Below the pieces are notes generated by a model. The model made no database searches. It saw only the letters and a program-made list of their open reading frames with translations, and was not told the DNA's origin. The position numbers and the translations under genes are program-made. A DNA stretch of 64,000 nt from Catenuloplanes niger (GTDB lineage Bacteria; Actinomycetota; Actinomycetes; Mycobacteriales; Micromonosporaceae), in the NCBI RefSeq assembly GCF_031458255.1, contig NZ_JAVDYC010000001.1, positions 2,799,001 through 2,863,000 on the forward strand, given 5' to 3'. This document shows, in pieces, positions 59,700-64,000 of this stretch. How positions within the stretch are numbered: position 1 is the stretch's first letter; each line of letters starts with the position of its first letter.

Positions 59700-60296
59700 A
59701 TGTCCGGTACGCAGATCGCCGTCCTCATCGTCGTCGCCGTCATCGTGCTCGCCGTCGCGGGAGTCGCCGTCTTCCTCGGCCGCAACCGCTCCCGCCGGCG
59801 GCTCCAGGAACGCTTCGGGCCCGAGTACGACCGCACCGTGGAAGAGTCCGGCAGCCGCGAGGCCGCCGAGAAGGAACTGCTCGAACGCGAGCGCCGGCAC
59901 GCCGAGCTGACGCTGACGCCGCTGAGCGCGGAGTCCCGCACCCGGTACAGCACCGAGTGGGAACGGGTCCAGGCCATGTTCATCGACTCGCCGGTCACGG
60001 CGGTGGCCGAAGCCGACGAACTCGTGACCCAGTTGATCGCCGAGCGCGGATATCCTACGGAGAACTACGAAGAGCAGCTCAGCCACCTCTCGGTCGAGCA
60101 CGCGAACACGCTCGGCCACTACCGGGACGCGCACGAGATCAGCGTCGCGAGCGCCCGTGGTGAGGCAAGCACCGAGCAGCTCCGCAAGGCCCTCGTTCAC
60201 TACCGCGCACTCTTCGGCGAGCTGCTCGAAGCCGATCCGGTGCCGCCGGTCTCTCCCGCCAGTTCCACCGAGAACACCCACACCAGCCACCGGTGA
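59700..60296 (+). CDS. Membrane protein of unknown function, related to the next gene
   Basis: ATG 59700 follows GGAAGGAGG. This 198-residue protein has one N-terminal helix (IAVLIVVAVIVLAVAGVAVFLGRNRSRRRLQERFGPEYDRTVEESGSREAAEKELLERERRHAELTLTPLS) and a helical domain in the cytosol (SRTRYSTEWERVQAMFIDSPVTAVAEADELVTQLIAERGYPTENYEEQLSHLSVEHANTLGHYRDAHEIS). The ERFGPEYDRTVEE and W..VQ..F(I/V)D(S/D)P segments identify an actinobacterial family without known function. The following gene repeats this domain at its C-terminus, so the two are paired. Confidence 0.82.
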   Translation: MSGTQIAVLIVVAVIVLAVAGVAVFLGRNRSRRRLQERFGPEYDRTVEESGSREAAEKELLERERRHAELTLTPLSAESRTRYSTEWERVQAMFIDSPVTAVAEADELVTQLIAERGYPTENYEEQLSHLSVEHANTLGHYRDAHEISVASARGEASTEQLRKALVHYRALFGELLEADPVPPVSPASSTENTHTSHR

Positions 60297-60308
60297 GGAG
60301 ATCCCCCG

Positions 60309-62159
60309 ATGCGTTTCTTCCAGAGCGAGTCCCACCCGAAGCCTGACGACCGGACCGACGACAGCGCGACCGACGACGACGCCACCGGCACCGTCCGCTC
60401 CGAGCCGGTGCCGGTGCCGCGCAGCTCCGACGAGAACGACGTGACCGACGACGGCCGGCGCGGACCGGACACCGCGGACCACCCGCACCTCTCCGGCGGC
60501 CCCGACGACCAGGGCACCACCGACCCCGACCGGGCCGACGGTACGGACCACCCGCACATCTCTCCCGGGACCGGCACGCCGGACGGGACCGCCGCCGACC
60601 GGCCGCACATCTCGATCGGCGCGGCCGACGCGGACCCGGCGGACACCGACCGGTCCGCCGACGGCGACCCGGACGGCACCGACAGCTCGGTCCGGACCGG
60701 CGAGCCCGCGGACGCGGACGTGGTGCCGGGCCCGGACTCGGCGACGGGCACCGGCTCGGTGCCGGTCGCCGCCGGCGCGCGCCGGGACGACGAGGAGCCG
60801 GTGTTCGTCGAGCCGGTGCCGCAGGAGACCGCGTTCGGCGCGGCCACGGTGGGCGGCGCGGTGGCGGCGTCGGAGCTGGCCGCACGCCGCGAGACGGACG
60901 ACCCGGACGCGACGGCCACGGTGCGCCCGATACCGGCCGAGCCGACGGACGCGTTCGGCACGCCGGTCACGGCGGGCTTCGGCGGGGCCGCCCAGGCACC
61001 GCACGACTTCGGCCGCGCCGGCGACACACCCGGCGACGACCCGGTGCAGCCGTCCGACGAGTCCGGACACGCCGGTGACCCGGCACAGTCGCCCCACGAG
61101 TTCGGCCGCGCCGGCGACCCGGCACAGTCGTCCGACCGGTCCGGGCCCGCCGGTGAGCCGGACGGCAGCCCGTCCGAGTTCGGCCGCGCCGGCGACACCA
61201 CCGATCGCGAGGGGTTCGGCCCGGCGAACGGGCGGGACCAGGTCGAAGGCTTCGGCCCGGCGGACGGGCGGGGCCCCGAGCCGGTCGAGGGTTTCGGCAC
61301 GGCCGGCGCGCGGGACACCGGCGAGGCCGGGACGGACAAGCCGCTCCGGGCCGAAGGGCTGACGGCCACCGAGGGCTTCGGCACCGCCGACGACCCGGAC
61401 CGGTCCGCACGCCTCGCCGCCGAGGACCGGCCCGAGGACGAGCAGACGCGGTCGCACGCCGCGGAAACCGCGGCGCTCGGTGTCGCGGGCGGCGCGGCCG
61501 CCGGTGCCGCCGTGGTCGGCGCCGCCGCGGTCCGGAACCGGAACCACCCCGCCACGGACCCCGACGGCCGGGCCGGCTCCGCGCCGACCACGACCGACCG
61601 CGACGGCGACGGCCGCCCGGACACCGGACGAGCCGGAACCGACCGCGACGGCGACGGCCGGCCGGACACCGGGCGGGCCGCGACGGACCGGGACGGCGAC
61701 GGCTGGCCCGACGCGGAACCGATCTCGAACGATCGGGACGGTGACGGCCGCCTCGACGACGAGCCGACCGGCGCGGCCGGCACAGCCGCGGTGCCGATCG
61801 AGCCGATCCCGGAGCCGGCCGACGCGGAGGAGACACCCGCCACCGTCGACGAGCCGGTCGAGCTGCTCCCCGGCGACGTGCCGGAGCAGCCTGCGCTGGC
61901 CGCGTTCTTCACCGAGCGGACGGCCGGCGACTTCCGCGACCGGTGGCGCGAGGTGCAGCTCCGCTTCGTCGACGACCCGGCCCGGGCCGCCGCGGACGCG
62001 GGCACGCTGATCGACGAGGTCGTGGCCGCGCTGAACGCGGCCATCACCGAACAGCGCGAGGCACTCGGCGGCTCGACGACCGGTCAGGGCGACACCGAGC
62101 AGCTCCGCGTCCTGGTCCGCCGCCAGCGCGACTTCCTGGACCGCATCCTCGGCCTCTGA
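60309..62159 (+). CDS. Large low-complexity protein with DxDGDG repeats and a domain shared with its neighbour
   Basis: This 616-residue protein is mostly Asp/Gly/Pro/Thr/Ala-rich and is predicted disordered. Repeated segments include PHISIGAADADPADTD-like runs and FGRAGD(T/P)... blocks (residues 235-300). A hydrophobic Ala/Gly stretch (AALGVAGGAAAGAAVVGAAAV) lies near residue 390-410. Four DRDGDG(R/W)(P/L)D repeats then follow (about 425-475), which look like calcium-binding DxDxDG loops. The last 90 residues (FFTERTAGDFRDRWREVQLRFVDDPARAAADAGTLIDEVVAALN) repeat the W..VQ..FVDDP domain of the preceding gene. There is no signal peptide. Function unknown. Confidence 0.75.
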   Translation: MRFFQSESHPKPDDRTDDSATDDDATGTVRSEPVPVPRSSDENDVTDDGRRGPDTADHPHLSGGPDDQGTTDPDRADGTDHPHISPGTGTPDGTAADRPHISIGAADADPADTDRSADGDPDGTDSSVRTGEPADADVVPGPDSATGTGSVPVAAGARRDDEEPVFVEPVPQETAFGAATVGGAVAASELAARRETDDPDATATVRPIPAEPTDAFGTPVTAGFGGAAQAPHDFGRAGDTPGDDPVQPSDESGHAGDPAQSPHEFGRAGDPAQSSDRSGPAGEPDGSPSEFGRAGDTTDREGFGPANGRDQVEGFGPADGRGPEPVEGFGTAGARDTGEAGTDKPLRAEGLTATEGFGTADDPDRSARLAAEDRPEDEQTRSHAAETAALGVAGGAAAGAAVVGAAAVRNRNHPATDPDGRAGSAPTTTDRDGDGRPDTGRAGTDRDGDGRPDTGRAATDRDGDGWPDAEPISNDRDGDGRLDDEPTGAAGTAAVPIEPIPEPADAEETPATVDEPVELLPGDVPEQPALAAFFTERTAGDFRDRWREVQLRFVDDPARAAADAGTLIDEVVAALNAAITEQREALGGSTTGQGDTEQLRVLVRRQRDFLDRILGL

Positions 62160-62297
62160 CCCCGACCACCCATCCGCGGCCGCCCCGATTTCGGGGCGGC
62201 CGCTTCTTCGTCCGGAGACCTCCGCACGTCCCGAAGCACCACGCCATCCGAGGCCCATCTCGCTATCCGAGTCGAACGGAGTCCGAGGAGGCACTGT

Positions 62298-62615
62298 TCA
62301 CGGCGCCGCGGAGCCGCGGAGCGTTACGGACCGCAGGGCGCCGCAGACCCGCACGGCGCCACAGACCCGCACCGCGCACGGACCGCACCGCGCCGCGGAC
62401 CCGCACGACGCCACAGACCCGCACGACGCCACAGACCCGCACGGCGCCACGGACCGCACCGCGCCGCGGACCCGCACGGCGCCACGGACCGCACCGCGCC
62501 GCGGACCCGCACGGCGCCGCAGACCCGGGAAGTGCCGCGGACCCGGAAAGTGCCGCCGACCCGGAAAGTGCCGCGGAGCCGGAAAATGCTGCGGAGCTGG
62601 GAAGTGCCGCAGCGG
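62298..62615. repeat. Minisatellite of 18-bp and 35-bp units in a gene-free gap
   Basis: GACGCCACAGACCCGCAC occurs at 62407 and 62425 (18-bp period). A 35-bp unit beginning ACGGCGCCACGGACCGCACC is exactly repeated at 62441 and 62476. A second 18-bp series (GTGCCGCGGACCCGGAAA and variants) runs from about 62530 to 62600. The gap 62160-62750 between the low-complexity gene and the LysM gene contains only this array and the element at 62658-62700. Open frames here encode only repeats. Confidence 0.7.
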
Positions 62616-62657
62616 CGACCGCGGGACCGGCAGGGAGGCCGGCCAACGGCCGACCGG

Positions 62658-62700
62658 TGCCCGCGGGAGCACCGCGAAGCGACCACGCCGGAAGCGGGAA
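62658..62700 (-). repeat. Dispersed 3' element, copy D
   Basis: On the minus strand it reads CCCGCTTCCGGCG, a 15-base spacer, then GCTCCCGCGGGCA, 51 bases past the LysM gene stop. The outer flank CACCGGTCGG is shared with copy B. Confidence 0.75.
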
Positions 62701-62750
62701 CAGCGGGTAAGGGTTTTCAGGCCGTTGGGTCCGGGTTTGCGGTGGTGTCG

Positions 62751-64000
62751 TCAGTGGCGTGGGCGGCGGCGGTCGCGGAGGCCGAGGAGCGCGCCGACCT
62801 GGGCGCCGACCACCGCGGCCGCGGCCAGGACCGCGGAGACCGCGAGGGGCAGTGGGCCGCGGTCGTTGCCGTCCAGGCCCTTGGCGCCGTTGAGGCCGCC
62901 GAGCGGGTCCTCGCCGTGGTGTGCCGGTGGTGGGGCCGGTGTGGCGTGGCCACCGGGCGCGGCGGCGCCGGGCGCGGGCGCGGTGGTGCTCGGTCCGGGC
63001 GCCGGCGTCCCGGGCGTGGTGCTGCCGGGCGTGGTGCTGCCGGGCGCGGCCGGTTCGGGTGCGGGCCGCTCGGGTGCGGGCTTCTCGGGGGCCGGTTTGT
63101 CGGGCGCGGGCGTCCCGGGGGTGGCAGTGCCGCCGGGGGCGGTGACCGGCGGTGGGGCGTCGACCAGGCCGGTCGCGTGCTCGCGTACGCCACGGTCGCG
63201 GGCGTTCTCCGGCAGGTGCAGGAAGTCGCCGACCTGGATCCGGTCCGGGTCGGAGATGCCGTTGAGCTGTGCCAGCTCCGGGTAGCGCTCGAAGTCACCG
63301 AGGTAGCGGTCCGCGATCGTGCCCAGGTAGTCGTCCTGTTCGACCCGGTAGACCGGGTCGCCGGGCTGTGCCTCCTTGGCCGGTGCCCGGTAGGACTGGC
63401 CGCCGGCCTCGCCCGCGGTGCTGTTCCCGGTGGCCGCGTGCATCGGGTCGGCACCCGGCGTGCCGCTCCAGGGGCCCTGGTCCCACGCGTTCGGGGCGCT
63501 GAAGCCGGCGCCGACCAGGTCCGGGGTGGCGGGCCGGGCCGGCGCGGCGCCGAACCCGGCGGTGTACGTCGGTGCCGCGCTCTGGTAGCCGACGTGCAGC
63601 GGCGTGTCGCCCGGGATGCCGATGCTCGGCGCCGCCGCGGGTGCGAAGCCGGTGGCCGGCGCGTGCGTGGCGCCGAGGCCGAGCGCGGACGCGGAGGCCG
63701 CGGCGCCGGTGGAGACGATCAGCGTTACGGACGCCAGCAGCGCGGTCGCCATCCGCTGCTGGGTGCGCATGCCGGGCAGGTGCGGCGCCGGCACCCGCAG
63801 GATCATCGCGACCAGCTCGACCAGCACGGACAGCGCGAACGTGAGCCAGCCGAGCCAGCCGACGAGCGCGAGCGCGCGCAGGAAGAGCTGCCCGTCGTCC
63901 GGGCTGGTCAGCGTGTTGATCGCCTGATCGAGCGTGGGCAGCTGGTCCGGGATCGGGTTGCCCGCGACCGCGTAGAGCGCGACCGGCGCGCCGCCCAGCA
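62751..64000 (-). CDS. LysM domain membrane protein, N-terminus outside the window
   Basis: The frame is open to the end of the window, so the 5' part is missing. The visible part has membrane helices (ALALVGWLGWLTFALSVLVELVAMILRV; RMATALLASVTLIVSTGAAASASA), an Ala/Pro/Gly-rich extracellular segment and a LysM domain (YRVEQDDYLGTIADRYLGDFERYPELAQLNGISDPDRIQVGDFLHLPENARDRG). A Pro-rich spacer made of short repeats (APDKPAPEKPAPERPAPEP, TTPGSTTPGTPAPG) and a final helix (LPLAVSAVLAAAAVVGAQVGALLGL) follow. LysM binds peptidoglycan sugars. Similar proteins in Micromonosporaceae are long membrane proteins with a cytosolic transcription-activator-like part, but that part cannot be seen here. Confidence 0.8.
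   Translation of the reverse strand, partial: LGGAPVALYAVAGNPIPDQLPTLDQAINTLTSPDDGQLFLRALALVGWLGWLTFALSVLVELVAMILRVPAPHLPGMRTQQRMATALLASVTLIVSTGAAASASALGLGATHAPATGFAPAAAPSIGIPGDTPLHVGYQSAAPTYTAGFGAAPARPATPDLVGAGFSAPNAWDQGPWSGTPGADPMHAATGNSTAGEAGGQSYRAPAKEAQPGDPVYRVEQDDYLGTIADRYLGDFERYPELAQLNGISDPDRIQVGDFLHLPENARDRGVREHATGLVDAPPPVTAPGGTATPGTPAPDKPAPEKPAPERPAPEPAAPGSTTPGSTTPGTPAPGPSTTAPAPGAAAPGGHATPAPPPAHHGEDPLGGLNGAKGLDGNDRGPLPLAVSAVLAAAAVVGAQVGALLGLRDRRRPRH

Noticed and set aside
59613-62294. A long minus-strand frame opposite the low-complexity protein
   Set aside because: The plus-strand gene has a ribosome-binding site, operon context and a domain shared with its neighbour; the antisense frame is a composition artefact.
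62298-62615. Possible repeat-protein gene on either strand
   Set aside because: Frames on both strands only translate the repeats, lack a convincing ribosome-binding site and have no domain.
1-64000. Prophage, genomic island or secondary-metabolite cluster
   Set aside because: No integrase, transposase, phage structural or large synthase gene was found, and base composition is fairly even. The window looks like ordinary chromosome.

Overview
This is a high-GC, gene-dense actinobacterial chromosome segment, most likely from a Micromonosporaceae member (Actinoplanes/Catenuloplanes/Micromonospora type). The inference rests on a mycothiol-dependent formaldehyde dehydrogenase, a MhuD-type haem oxygenase, three XRE/DUF5753 regulators with two DUF397 partners, a complete conservon (cvnA-D), a FliA/WhiG-like sigma factor, DUF6158, DUF6232, DUF6642 and GPGG-motif proteins, and very strong G/C third-position bias. 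I see no tRNA, rRNA, CRISPR array, transposase or integrase.

Layout. 1-2.7 kb: the end of a type III restriction-modification locus, whose Res subunit stops before the nuclease domain. 2.8-9.1 kb: YqeB-like protein, two DHA2 exporters, a PmtA-like methyltransferase, a FliA/WhiG-like sigma factor and mhuD. 9.4-14.9 kb: GAF-ANTAR regulator, an ABC-permease remnant, mscR plus its metallo-hydrolase, and a DAHP synthase gene preceded by an aromatic leader peptide and attenuator. 15-19.9 kb: TipA-like MerR regulator, small membrane proteins, DUF397 and tandem XRE/DUF5753 regulators. 20-31.7 kb: repeat-rich gap, a c-di-AMP riboswitch in front of an NlpC/P60 hydrolase, sigma factors of the SigB and SigF types, RpiR regulator, an NTase-BON-phosphoesterase operon, MHYT protein, TspO and an HD hydrolase. 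31.9-38.2 kb: a complete sugar ABC importer, LacI repressor and GH13 alpha-glucosidase. 38.3-46.1 kb: MFS, GNAT, a third XRE/DUF397 pair, xylBA with its divergent ROK repressor, MarR. 46.2-55.4 kb: exopolysaccharide sugar transferase, VWA/solute-binding protein, lactonase, aldo-keto reductase, GntR and lutABC. 55.4-64 kb: conservon, a pair of related proteins of unknown function (one largely disordered, with DxDGDG repeats) and a LysM protein cut by the window edge.

How the genes work together. Several units are sugar or organic-acid catabolism modules with a local repressor and a visible operator: alpha-glucoside import and hydrolysis, xylose to xylulose-5-phosphate, and lactate oxidation. 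Two RNA switches stand out: a ribosome-dependent attenuator for aromatic biosynthesis and a c-di-AMP riboswitch for a cell-wall hydrolase. The other notable layer is non-coding. Short tandem repeats of 16, 18, 29, 35 and about 60 bp sit in the gaps. A roughly 43-bp dispersed element occurs four times, always on the sense strand just downstream of a gene.
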